Positions 43,700 to 54,373 of a DNA stretch of 64,000 bases are shown here, in pieces. The notes under the pieces were generated by a model. The model ran no database searches. It was not told the DNA's origin and saw only the letters and a list, made by a program, of their open reading frames with translations. How positions within the stretch are numbered: the first letter of the stretch is position 1; each line of letters opens with the position of its first letter. This DNA is from Diploptera punctata (lineage: Eukaryota; Arthropoda; Insecta; Blattodea; Blaberidae). The translations under genes and the position numbers were made by a program. Where the stretch lies: the NCBI GenBank assembly GCA_030220185.1, contig JASPKZ010007288.1, forward strand, positions 258,001 to 322,000, read 5' to 3'.

Positions 43700-44635
43700 G
43701 AAGTATTTGTTCCTTTTATTCTATGCGTTGAAGTTAATTCACATTAGCCATCATATTGTACCTGAATGAATAACTTTTTTTCAACTTCATAAAATTTGCA
43801 GCGTAAGTTAGGGGAATTTTTTACTTACTTATCATGATAAATTCTTCGATATGTATTGGCAATACTGTTTACACTCCTCAGTCTTGTATACTATATATCA
43901 CATCCTTGACCAGCAGGCAGTGTTGGCAGTACTGCGAACTACAGCGGGACCTCAGTTACTCGTCTGCATTCATGCGAGCATGTTAGTAACATGTATTCGA
44001 AATATAGGAAAGTAGATAAAGAAATCGCAGACTCAAGACAGAACATGTAATTCAACTATTTGATTATTCTTAACAAGGATAGAAAACCTCAATGCTTAGT
44101 TTGTTTACAATTATAGTCAGTTCTCTTGGAGTATTATCTCAAAAGGCACAATATAAAAAATCATCAGAAGAAATAGAACGATCACTCGTAGAAGTCACGC
44201 AAAATTGTGCTTTAAAATGTAAAGAAGAATCTTAGTCAATAGAAATATGATCGGTATTGTACGAAATGTATAGGAATCATCACTTTTGACTTTGTATGTA
44301 GTTGCTTAAGAAATATTGAAAGCTAAAAAGCTTTCGTCAGATGGAGAATTTGTTAAACATTGCCCAATGAAAATGGCAGAGCATTTAATGAATATAACTT
44401 AAAAAGAGAATGTCTATCAATGTATTTGTCTAAGCAAACCGTGACTTGGAGAACTGAAGATAAAGTTTGCAGTTAAATGATTATCTAAAATCTGTTGTAG
44501 ATTCTTCTGCTTATTATTGATGAACGTTGTACTGATATATCAGATACATATCAGCTATTTATTTACGTTAAGGTACTGAGGGAACATTTTACTGCTTTAG
44601 ACGAGGTATTGAAAGTTTATTCTTTATATGAAACC
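43700..44635. other. Unassigned interval
   Basis: Nothing recognised. Confidence 0.35.
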
Positions 44636-44639
44636 ACAA

Positions 44640-45560
44640 AACATATTCAATGCCGTTCCGACCCATTTTCTCGAATCTGCACTCCCGAATAGGTAATTTC
44701 TCGAACTACATTTTCCCGAATGCCATTTTCTCAAATTCATGTTTTCTATCTCAAGTTACCAAAGCAACGTTCCCCAAATTTAGTTATTAATTTTCCCGAA
44801 TTAAATTCTCGAACGTTATTTATAAGACGCTTTACCAATAAACGCACCTCCTGCCGGCGCTTGCATTTGTACCAATTGAAGAATTACCTACATGTTTTGT
44901 AGAAATGAAAACGTTTTAGATGGGGTACTTCCAGTATTTAATTACTATGATCTAAATTACATATATGAAACACCAGCTCGCGTACGAAGGCGAGCAAAAT
45001 CATCAATATATGAAGTTGAACTGTGGAATCAGTATAACGCCATTTTAAGTAATGCACATGGAACAAAAAACTTGTGAGTAAAGATATAATAACCGTATAC
45101 AAGTACATTTTAGAAATCACCATCATAGACTTTATACTACTTTGGCTGTATTGCAGGAAAAAGAGGGCGAATGCAGGGCTATGAAAGTGGAATTCAAGAA
45201 GGTATACGCTTGCGGACAGAACCGAAGAAATCCTGGTTCAATCTTCACAAACAAATACAGCCTACAGTGCAAGATTATCCCACTTATGAAGCGAGTGACT
45301 AACTCGTTCAATATTTGAGAAAACGTGTTTACAACTCATATTTTTGGTCTTAAAATAATATTAATGTGAATTAAATTTTTTTAGTGTCAATAATTAGTAA
45401 TAATTAAATTTTTAATTCGGTAAAAATTATTTCAGGAATACCGAATTATTTATATTCGGGAAAATGTATGTAGGGAATGCGGATTCCGGAAATAAGTTTT
45501 CAGGGAAGTTGCTATTCCGGAAAGAGGATTCGGGAATTTATACGGGAATCATTCTACACT
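44640..45560 (+). mobile_element. MULE-like DNA transposon relic with inverted CCCGAAT-rich ends
   Basis: The left side (44640-44815) has repeated CTCGAA, CCCGAAT and TCCCGAATT words. The right side (45418-45555) has the inverse, ACCGAATTATTTATATTCGGG and ATTCGGGAATTTATACGGGA. A MULE-type transposase C-terminal remnant lies between. Exact ends and target duplication are not resolved. Confidence 0.55.
44835..45080 (+). pseudogene. MULE-type transposase C-terminal remnant
   Basis: Readable pieces: YIYETPARVRRRAKSSIYEV followed by ELWNQYNAILSNAHGTKNL. These match the Y-I-G-x-P-x-x-R-R-x-x-x-P-x-F-x-x-x-x-W-N and R-T-N-N blocks of MULE (FLYWCH-type) transposases. The E-G-W-H motif expected next is missing. 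One frameshift around YDLN. Segments after 45120 may continue the C terminus. Confidence 0.65.
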
Positions 45561-45564
45561 GTTC

Positions 45565-46440
45565 AAAGAGCACTGGTGGGTTTGAGAAGTTGTCTGGTGT
45601 ACGTACGGATGCCGCTAAAGCAGTGGTTGGGCTTTATTTTAGACTCTTGAAACATACATTTCATACTCCTAGTTTACAGTTCATCAGGAAGCTCAATGTG
45701 CAAAGTCTATAAATCTACCTGCGGCCAAGGCTACTGAAGTGAACATTTTTGTGGAGAACACTATTCTTCGCACATCGAAAGTTTGTAGCCTTCTTGGAGG
45801 AAACAGACTCGACGTAAGGGGGTGTCTTTTACGTGCCGAATTTAGATAGCTCAGTCGAGGGAAATATTTGTAACGTGCTTGTAAACTGAGGAATGAAATC
45901 TTTGAATTCCTACTTGCAAAGGTTCAAAATCCGCTTGATTTTCAAAACAAACTAAAATATATTTCACGTCTTCAAGATAAAGCATTTCAGGCTTATGTTA
46001 CGTTACCTTTAAAGACACTTAATTTACAATTTCAAGAGAATAATCAGATAATTTGTTTTATGTTGGGATTTGTAAATGTTTTCATGAATAAGTTGTAATT
46101 ATTCAAGCAAATTTGTAGAAAAGTTTCACCATTTTCCCTGGTGTGTAACAAATGTAAGAAGAGCGAAGGTCAGTTTTAATACGTATTTTCATTTTATTGA
46201 AGAACTTATTTTAGAATTTTATAGTAGATTTCAAAATGAAGTATTTCGGCCACAGATGGACCACTAAACAATTAATTGAAATGCAAATTAGAGTGCCTTT
46301 CCGAGGGTCTACAGTTAGAACTATGAGAGTTCTAGTGTGATATTTCTCTTCAAACGACAGATGGAACTTGTGTTATTTTTTTGCAAAACTATTTGAAGAG
46401 AACTTTATCCACATCTTAAAAACTAGGGCGTAAAACTTAC
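45565..46440. other. Unassigned interval
   Basis: An 82-codon plus frame at 45464-45712 crosses the MULE end and has no motif. Nothing else seen. Confidence 0.35.
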
Positions 46441-46444
46441 TTCC

Positions 46445-46455
46445 ATATTTGGTAG
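46445..46455. repeat. Target-site duplication, left
   Basis: ATATTTGGTAG, repeated at 46745-46755. Confidence 0.9.
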
Positions 46456-46744
46456 CCAGATATAATAAGAACAGTTAAGTCTCGTAGACTGTGATGGGCA
46501 GGACATTTTGCACGTATGGGGAATGGGAGACTTGCATGGAAGCTTCTTGTAGGAAAGCCAGATGGAAAACGCCCAGTTGGTAGACCAAGAATGAGGTAGG
46601 AGAATAACATTAAGTATGATTTGAGGGAAGTAGATTATACAGGGAATGATTGAAAAGCATTAGCTCAGGATAGGGATGTATGAAGAGTTTATGTCCATGC
46701 GGCCATGAACCTACGGGTTCGATAGTGCCAGTGATTAAGTAAGT
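46456..46744 (+). mobile_element. Family A RTE-like 3' fragment
   Basis: Starts CCAGATATAATAAGAACAGT and carries the end of the C-terminal block (ARMGNGRLAWKLLVGKPDGK region) with several stops, ending in GTGCCAGTGATTAAGTAAGT. 5'-truncated to 289 bases and flanked by a perfect 11-bp duplication. Confidence 0.9.
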
Positions 46745-46755
46745 ATATTTGGTAG
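46745..46755. repeat. Target-site duplication, right
   Basis: Second copy of ATATTTGGTAG. Confidence 0.9.
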
Positions 46756-46759
46756 CACT

Positions 46760-47560
46760 TATATCTGTGAAACTGTCTTCTCTGTAATGTAACTGACGAA
46801 ATCAAAGTTCAGAAATAGATTAATTGATTAAATGTAAAATCAGAAGTAGAAGTGGGTTTAAATCTCTTGTAAAATGTTTCACAAACCTCACTGTTCCCAT
46901 TGAAAAGCAATATTGTTCCTTCATTGTGCATGAAACATTTCTTTAAATATTTTAGTAACAAACTAATAATGTTAATAACAATATGCTCTTAAATTGGGAC
47001 TGCTGTACTCTTACTTTGACCACAGTCACATGTGATTTGCTTGGTCCTCCAATATGGTACTTATTGCTTTCTGGCCATCGTTTCATTTATAATTGACCAT
47101 CAATGATCTATTATATAGCGAAAAAAAAGTATTTCCTTACTTTCAACTTCCAAATTATGGGCAACACCAGTAGACGATAAAAAAACATTCAAATTCACTA
47201 AAATTATTTTCCGAAGAGCAATTATTAAAAATTAATGAAATTATATAATTGGTCACCTGTGCGCTCGGCAGTTGACGCTTCTAAATCGTGTTCACCGTCA
47301 CTCGCTTGAACTATATCACTTAACTACCCGTCCACTTAGCGCCAGAATTACTATTTCAGTAACTGATTTCTTCATCAATCACAATGTCTTCACTGCACAA
47401 TGGATTCAAATTAGAATTAGTTTCCTAACACATGATCTTTTCCAATCAGTGTATGCTGTTGTATATGAAACTTGAAATTGTATGTGACGCATTACAAAAT
47501 TTCAGTATACGACAGTAGTTATTACTATGTTTTTAAATATGTTAACCACGTGCAGAATGT
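46760..47560. other. Unassigned interval
   Basis: Nothing recognised. Confidence 0.35.
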
Positions 47561-47564
47561 CTAG

Positions 47565-47705
47565 AAACCACTATAACGGCTGGGACAACCTACATGCTTA
47601 TGTTTTCACTCCTATACTAGCGGATGACTGCATCCTTCAGTGATTAACACCTGTGGATGTGAGATTACCTACCCGCTAGAGGGATACGGTCCTACTCAGC
47701 ATGTC
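47565..47705 (+). repeat. S2 SINE 3' part
   Basis: CCACTATAACGGCTGGGACA and ACACCTGTGGATGTGAGATT align with the 3' half of the copy at 48052-48400. The tRNA-like head is absent. Confidence 0.7.
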
Positions 47706-48051
47706 GCTTCATGGAGATTTTTCGTTTTATGTTTTTTTGTATTTTTCTAGTGTAGTTTTCAGGAAGACTAGACCAACCTGTAAGACCCATTGTAAAAATT
47801 TAGAGATATTTATATTCGTATGAATTTTAAACTTTACTATATGTAATTTTATATAGTCCACCTTTGTAGTGTCGGGGTAACGTCGTTACCTTTTAATAGC
47901 GTGCTTGTTTTTGTTCTCCTATTGGGTAAATTCGTGGCCTAGTTTTGTTTTTGGGGATATTTCTTACCTGTAACGCAAATGCCGGGAAGCTTGAAGACCA
48001 ATTGGTCCTCGAAAACAATGAGGCCATCATTATTATACTATAACATTTGCC

Positions 48052-48400
48052 GCGCCGTAGCCGAGCGGTTAAGGTAGGAAGCCTTGGCGCAGAGCTACGG
48101 GGCTTGCGCTGGTTCGAGTCTCCATGGGAGAAGAAATTTTCTCATGCTATTTCGGCCAGTATGGGACCGGTGCCCACCCAGCATCGTGAGGCAATTAGGT
48201 AGCTACAATAAGTAGCGGCTCCAGGTTGAGGAACCAGCTATAACGGCTGGGGGACCCGACATGCTAACCACATGTCACCCCTACACTGCTGTTGATCATC
48301 TACCTCTGTGATTGACACATGTGGATGTGAAGGGCCAGCAGCCGGCTGGTAAAAGGGTAACCGCTAAAAAGTGGAAAGACCCTCAATCGGATCGGATATT
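48052..48400 (+). mobile_element. tRNA-derived SINE (family S2), full length
   Basis: Head CGCCGTAGCCGAGCGGTTAA (box A) and GCGCTGGTTCGAGTCTCCAT (box B) have the look of a long-variable-arm (Leu/Ser-type) tRNA. Body includes AGTATGGGACCGGTGCCCAC, CAGCTATAACGGCTGGGGGA and ACACATGTGGATGTGAAGGG. The acceptor stem is not closed, so not a tRNA gene. Confidence 0.82.
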
Positions 48401-48781
48401 TGCCTAATGTTATATGAATGCGTGGTTAAATTGATGGTGATATCTCGGAGGTGGCTATGTATTAAGTTGATGCCTGATTCGGGAAGGTCGTATCATGTAT
48501 TTGTGTTGTTAAGAAAAACCAATGTTTAAATATTCTCTCCCGATAGTTCGGCTGACGAAGACCCGGATGGCATGGGACTCTTATATGAGGCTAAACATGA
48601 GATAGGGAAATTAAATAAGAGAAATAAATTAATATTTGTTTAGTTATGCGTTAAATCAACAATTGTTAATCATGTGTCAAGTATGCAGAAGTACAAGAAG
48701 AGTGAAGACCGCTGAGCGTACAATAGAGAACGTGTTCTTGGACGTGAAAGAGACACCAGTAATGATTTTTAAATTATTCAT

Positions 48782-48799
48782 ATATTTGACGAAACAAAG
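48782..48799. repeat. Target-site duplication of the split family A element, left
   Basis: ATATTTGACGAAACAAAG, matched exactly at 58468-58485. Confidence 0.93.
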
Positions 48800-48824
48800 C
48801 AAAAATGAAATGGTTACACGAGCC

Positions 48825-49119
48825 AAATGATGTAAATTTAGAGCAATTGGGTAGTATTAGACGGGTAACTACTAAGTTACTAATGAGTAAAAAGAGAGAA
48901 TATTTGAGAGAGAAGATTAATGATCTTGAAATGAACGCCAAAAATAGGAACATTAGAGAATAATATCAGGGAATTAGTATAGCGAAGAAAGGGTTTCAGG
49001 CTACAAAAAAACATAATTCGGAATGAAAATGGGGATATGATTGCAGATTCCAGGAGTATATTAAATAGATGGAAAAGTTACTTTAATCAGCTATTAAATG
49101 TACATACACAACAGGACAT
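48825..49119 (+). pseudogene. Family A linker region, left part of the split element
   Basis: Short frames match the linker (EPNDVNLEQLGSIRRVTTKL and NENGDMIADSRSILNRWKSY) with stops between. It breaks off at the LTR. Confidence 0.8.
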
Positions 49120-49995
49120 TTGAAGTTGTGTTTTATTTTATGCCCCTCGTTGTGGAGACATTTAAAGTTGGGTTTCTCGGTGAGATATCCGAAGTTGAAG
49201 ATTTGTGATATAATTTAAACCACTTTAAATCTGCCACAGCACTAATAACTCTCTTCAGGGGAATGAGGAAACGTTTCTTACACAAATAACAACACTTTAT
49301 TAACAGTTGAACTATAAGTTAGTTTATTTAAAACTCTCACTTTCGTCAAGATGAATCTTGTAATTTAAAAGTTCCAAAAGATTCCGGCTTAGGTTGATAT
49401 TTTTCACTTCTAGAAGATTACCATTTTATGTATTTAATGGATGACGAATGCTAACGGTCAATCCAGTCATTATTATTCATTATTTTCACTTAGAAACTGT
49501 TTTTCACCAAGATGGATGACTATTATATCACTATATAATCTTTCATACTTTTAACACTATTTCTTTTCAACCAACATCAATAAAATAAACAATTATTTCC
49601 TTATTCTTTAAGGAGCAGTCGCTGAACATGACCGACCATCTTCAAGTATTGTAGCCATCTTTTTATTTCAGTTATAACCTCTATGTTCTGATTGGTCCAA
49701 CAGAAAAGGAAGGAGTATTTTCAAGCTAACTTCTAGGTCCCATTCCACCAATCCCATTTATTTCTTTATAAAAATTATCAATTTGAATATTTGAAGTATT
49801 TTACATACTGCATCAGTTATAAAAACATCTAACTGTATTAACAGTTTATATTGACCAGTTATTTTTTTTTATATACTTATAAAAAAATTTGAATTCTATA
49901 AATCAATCTGATGTCCATTCTTCATATAAATAAATATTATTATAAACAAAACAAAAACCCTTATTATTATTATATGGGGATAAATATCCGGTTTT
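49120..49995 (-). repeat. 3' LTR (minus-strand element)
   Basis: Starts TTGAAGTTGTG and ends ATATCCGGTTTT on the plus strand. Aligns with the other LTR along its whole length. In element orientation the ends are AAAACC and TTCAA, not TG...CA. Confidence 0.92.
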
Positions 49996-50239
49996 AAATT
50001 GCCCCTGATTTATTTTAATCTTAGCTACAACTAAGTGTGAGGCTAAATTAAAATAAATCACTTTCCCCAAATATCAAGTTCTTTCTATACAAGATTCATC
50101 TGTATTAGAATCAATACAATGTAATACATCACAATTATAATAAATACATGTTACATAATGAAATAGAAGTATTAATTTTACAAAATTTACATACAATATT
50201 TTAAATACACTTTGAACTATTTGAAGTCACCAGCTACAA

Positions 50240-50674
50240 CTAATTAATAGGAGTCTGAAATGGTTTCAAAAGTTCTTTGGAATATTTTCCAATTTCTTTT
50301 CTGGAGTCTATTTCTATTAACTCGTACGTGGTATCATTGAAATTTTTAAATATTTCATAGGGACCTTTATACAATAGGTTCATCCTATGATATTGTTTCT
50401 TTAAAGCATTGGATAATGAAATATCCCTTATGAGAACTTTGTCTCCAACTTTGGGATTCCACTTCCTTTTATGTCTTTTAACCTTATTGTTGCGCTTTTC
50501 TGCGCGACATTCTAACCTTTCAATAACTCTTTTACATATTTCCTCGGATGTCTCCGGGATTTGACTTTTATCAATGATAGGTAATGGTAAATTAGCAATT
50601 AACCTGTCAGGTTGTTTACCTGTCATTAGGAATATGGGTGCTTCCCCAGTATTGACATTAATTGAATGATTCAT
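50240..50674 (-). pseudogene. Integrase C-terminal region (GPY/F module)
   Basis: A 144-codon frame: MNHSINVNTGEAPIFLMTGK (end of the catalytic core region, with the P-x-x-L/M-x-x-G pattern), RHKRKWNPKVGDKVLIRD, and YKGPYEIFKNFNDTTYELIE, whose KGPYEIF is the GPY/F module of Gypsy integrases. Separated from the catalytic frame (50683-51150) by a frameshift within about 10 bases. Ends 245 bases before the LTR. Confidence 0.85.
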
Positions 50675-50682
50675 AACATTCT

Positions 50683-51150
50683 CTATGACGCTGATATGTC
50701 TAAACCAGTCAGAATGTTATGATGGGTCAAAACTCTTAAACTTGTAGTAATTTCCCTATTAACTCTCTCACAGGGATTACTTTTTGGGTGATATTTACTA
50801 CAATGGTACAATTTAATTCCTATCGCAGTAAGTTTATCTTTAAACTTAGGACTTGAGAACACTGAAGCATTATCACTAAGTAGTGCATCAATAGGTCCAT
50901 AATTAGGTAAATAATCTCTCACAATTTTACCTAGGCAAGCTCTGCTATTTACACTTCTTAATGGATATATTTTTACAAATTTTGAGAATACATCAGATAA
51001 TACAAGAATATGCTTGTAACCAAATTGTGTAGTAGGCATTTCTCCATGAGTATCCATTACTACTAAGCTATTTACTTTGTTCCTTAATATGTTTTGTGGA
51101 ACTATATCATATTTTACGTTCATACATTTGGCTTTTGACAAGTTATGCAT
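50683..51150 (-). pseudogene. Integrase catalytic core
   Basis: Has the D,D-35-E triad: D33 in VVMDTHGEM, D93 in ALLSDNASVFSS and E128 in NPCERVNREI, with exactly 35 residues from the second aspartate to the glutamate. The function is insertion of element DNA. The start overlaps the end of the RT/RNase H frame by 31 bases in another frame. All catalytic residues are present, so loss of function is due to frame breaks only. Confidence 0.88.
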
Positions 51151-52703
51151 GAAGAAGTAAACTTTCTCAACTTTTTATCTAAATGTTTAACATAAAAAAA
51201 TTCACTTATGTTGAGAGCTAATTTTTCACAACCTGCATGATTTAAGCCGACATGAAAAGTTCTAAATAGTGGAACTTCCATATTATTAGGAATTATAACT
51301 TTCCATTTTTTCACATTTCTCCCATGTAATTTGTAAAGAATGTCATCCTTTATACCGATTTTCTTATTACAATCAATTCCATTTTTGTCATCATTATTTA
51401 TATCTCTCGCACTATACTTCAATCGTTGTAACTCTATATCAGATTTTTGATGCTCAACAATGTTTTTCATCAACAATGAAAATCCTTTGTCTCTATACAG
51501 TTTTACATTAAACATTACTACTTCGTGTTTAGGAGTATGTACAGTTTCAGGTATTTTCCCAACACTTTTCAATCTAGACAGGAGGTCAGCAAACACATTC
51601 TGTTCTCCTTCTATGTGTTTTATTTCAATATCATAGGAAATTATTTCCATGATCATCCTACTCAGTTTATTATTGGATAATCTACATTTACTTATAAAAC
51701 TTAGTGAAATGTGGTCACTATGAACAATAACTTTGTTTTTATAAACATAAATTCTAAATTTATTTAGAGCATAAAATATTGCTGTAAGCTCCAACTCTGA
51801 AACAGTGTAATTTCCTTCAATGATGGTAGTCGAGCGAGAAGCTGTCGACACAACATACTGTTGCCCATCATCGTCAAATTGAGTTAAAACAGCACCGAGG
51901 CCAGTTTTTACTCGCGTCTGTGTATAAATGGAATTCTCTGTCCATTTTTGGTCTCTGTAGTGAAATACTATTTGCAAATACTTCTTAACATATTCAAAAG
52001 TAGATTGATGGTCCTCTGTCCATCTCCATTTACTATCTTTCTTCAGCAGCCCTCTCAGCTTACTAACCGCTGAGGCATAGTTGATGACAAACTTCGAATA
52101 GTAATTTAAGATTCCTAAAAATCTACGAAGTTGTTTTATGTTCTTTGGTGAAGGAATTTCTAAGATTCCTTGAACCTTGTCTGGGTCAGGAGTAATCCCT
52201 TTATTAGAGATCCTATATCCTAGGAATTGAACCTCCGACCTAACAAACACAGACTTTTCTAGGCTGACTGTCATTCCACTATTCTTTAATTGAGACAACA
52301 TTAAATCAATATGAGATATATGATTCTCAAAAACATTATCAATAATAATTGCATCGTCAACATATATAGTACAATGTCTTTTAACATCATCAGATAGTAC
52401 AATATCTAGGGCTCTAAGAAGCGCACTTCCGCTATTTCTTAGACCGAATGCACACCTGGTAAATTCATATACTTTTCCATTATGTATAAAAGCTGTATAG
52501 GGCCGAACTTTGGGGTCTAGTTCTATCTGCCAAAATGAAGAAGTTAAATCAATAGAACTAATAAATCTACCAGTTTTCATATTTGCTATAGATGCTTCAA
52601 TTGTCTCGGGCCTATAATTATCCGCGGATAATATCCGGACAGTGAAAGAATTTGTCCTACGACTGTCTAAACACAGGCGAATTTTGCCATTAGGTTTTAA
52701 CAC
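51120..52703 (-). pseudogene. Reverse transcriptase, RNase H and integrase zinc finger (527 codons)
   Basis: RT begins within KPNGKIRLCLDSRRTN and has SIDLTSSFWQIELDP (first catalytic aspartate near residue 52), FTRCAFGLRNSGSA and the catalytic box CTIYVDDAIIIDN (114-117). RNase H follows with SELELTAIFYAL and VIVHSDHISLSF, but the usual first aspartate (TDAS) reads YTQTRVKTGLGAVL, so it may be impaired. The C-terminal end is the integrase H-x4-H / C-x2-C zinc finger (FHVGLNHAGCEKL, SSCITCQ). A frameshift separates it from the protease frame, overlapping by 14 bases. Confidence 0.92.
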
Positions 52704-53886
52704 CCCAGCAAATATGGTTGGCGTAAGGAGAATCAGATTTCTGTATTATTCCTTGCATTAACATGTCATCTATCATTTGATCTGCCTGCTCTCTGATGGC
52801 AATAGGGATGGGTCTACTTTTAATATTTATAGGTGGATGTTCCATCACTTTAAAGGAATATTTAAAACAGTTGCACAATCCTGGCTTCGAAGAAAAAGAA
52901 CTCTTATTTTTCATTAAGATGTCATACAACATGCCTTTCTGTTCATTGTTTATGCCATGAGTGTCTTTAACTTTTTCCTTTATCATTTCACAGATGTCTT
53001 TTTCAAGTTCGTCACTCACACAATATAATAGAGGAATTTCATCATACTCAGTATTGCAAGAGACACATTCTAAATCACAACATTTACATGCGACATAATC
53101 GTCAGCACAACCATTTTCATTATTAAGGCTTTCTTCGCCCTCGACACTTTTGTCGGAAGTACAATTAACTGCAATATTATCTTGCATTTGGCATCCACGG
53201 CCATTCACCAATTCCCTCTCCTCATGAACAACAATATTCTCTATAAAAATGTGTTCTTCAGCAATGTCACTCTCCTTCTTACTTAAATTCTTGTTCTCCT
53301 CATATTCATTATCAAATGGGATGACGACTCTCACATTATCTTCATTATACAAGGAAATATTCTTACACTCAAAATTTATTATGGCATTATATTGCTCCAA
53401 CAGGTCGCAGCCTATTAACATATCACAAGACAAGTATGGAGAAATTAAACATATTGCACTGAAGTAATATCCTCCGATATGTAAATCTAGAAGGCACTGT
53501 AGCTTAATTGGCAGTTTCTTCTTGCCTATCGCAAGAGTACAATACACTCCACATATTCTTACAGTCATTATCTTATTCCCTTTGTTGACTAAGAAATTAT
53601 AAAATTTCTGATCTATTGTTGTGTTTGAGCAGCCACTATCCGCTATGCAAGTAACATCATTGTTAAAAATATTTACTTTAATTTTGGGTGGTCGTCCTAT
53701 GACATTTAATTCTTTATTAGTAACAGGCATAGTATCCTGATTCTTATAAATATTCAAATGATTATTCAATATTATGCTATCTCGCTGTCTTGAGGTACAT
53801 AACTTACTATCTCCTCTCATATTTGCTGGTACAATTTCTAAATTTTGAAACCTATCAAAGCATCTATTTTGGACCCCTAAGTTCAT
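52690..53886 (-). pseudogene. Aspartic protease and start of RT (398 codons)
   Basis: Retropepsin-type active site ADSGCSNTTID with DSG at residues 83-85, and the flap/second conserved block CDMLIGCDLLEQYNAI near 155. After an acidic cysteine-containing spacer comes HPPINIKSRPIPIAIREQAD and MLMQGIIQKSDSPYAN, the classic entry to Gypsy RT. The frame ends at HICWGVKT, where RT continues in the next frame. The protein would mature gag and pol. Confidence 0.9.
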
Positions 53887-53912
53887 AACGATTGAGGTAC
53901 ATTGCGGAGTCT

Positions 53913-54266
53913 TTAATGTACCTTCTGTGCGTTTAAAGCACGAGGTATCCTGTGATTTACTTCGTGGTCATTTTCATTACTAGGTATATCTTGACTTTGG
54001 TTGTGAATAGTTACAGAGTCTATTCTATTTTGCTCTGTCCTATCACTAGTTTCATTAATTTGACAATTTTGTTGTCGTTGGAAATACCCTTTATTTTCAT
54101 TACCATAGGCATTCCTTCTTCTTTTACCTCTACAGGGAGAAGTCCAATACCTATTTCTATTTTCTCCTACTCTGTTAACATCCATATAATTAATTTGTCT
54201 GTCATTCCTATTTTCATTACGTTTGAACCATCCATTCTGGTTATTGTTACTATAATTATTAGTCAT
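53913..54266 (-). pseudogene. Gag C-terminal nucleocapsid-like region without CCHC box
   Basis: An Asn/Arg-rich, disordered sequence (NNNQNGWFKRNENRNDR, SPCRGKRRRNAYG). No C-x2-C-x4-H-x4-C zinc knuckle is visible. The same composition continues upstream to about 54390 in this frame (RFVQNRNSPNKNRM), where a frameshift separates it from the capsid frame. Presumably binds RNA through basic residues. Confidence 0.7.
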
Positions 54267-54373
54267 CCTATTTTTATTTGGGCTGTTTCTATTTTGAACA
54301 AACCTATTATTATTGTTGCCCTGTTTGAAACTTCTTTCTCTATTCTCATTATGATATTCATCATTTCTTTTAG

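Noticed and set aside
43496..43747. 83-codon polytyrosine frame
   Set aside because: It translates the ATT tail of a retrotransposon.
48052..48135. Possible tRNA-Leu or tRNA-Ser gene
   Set aside because: Box A and B are good, but the acceptor stem does not close and the same body follows in other copies, so it is a SINE head.
50240..53886. Envelope gene of an errantivirus-like element
   Set aside because: All frames here are protease, RT/RNase H and integrase; only about 245 bases lie between integrase and the LTR, leaving no room for an envelope.
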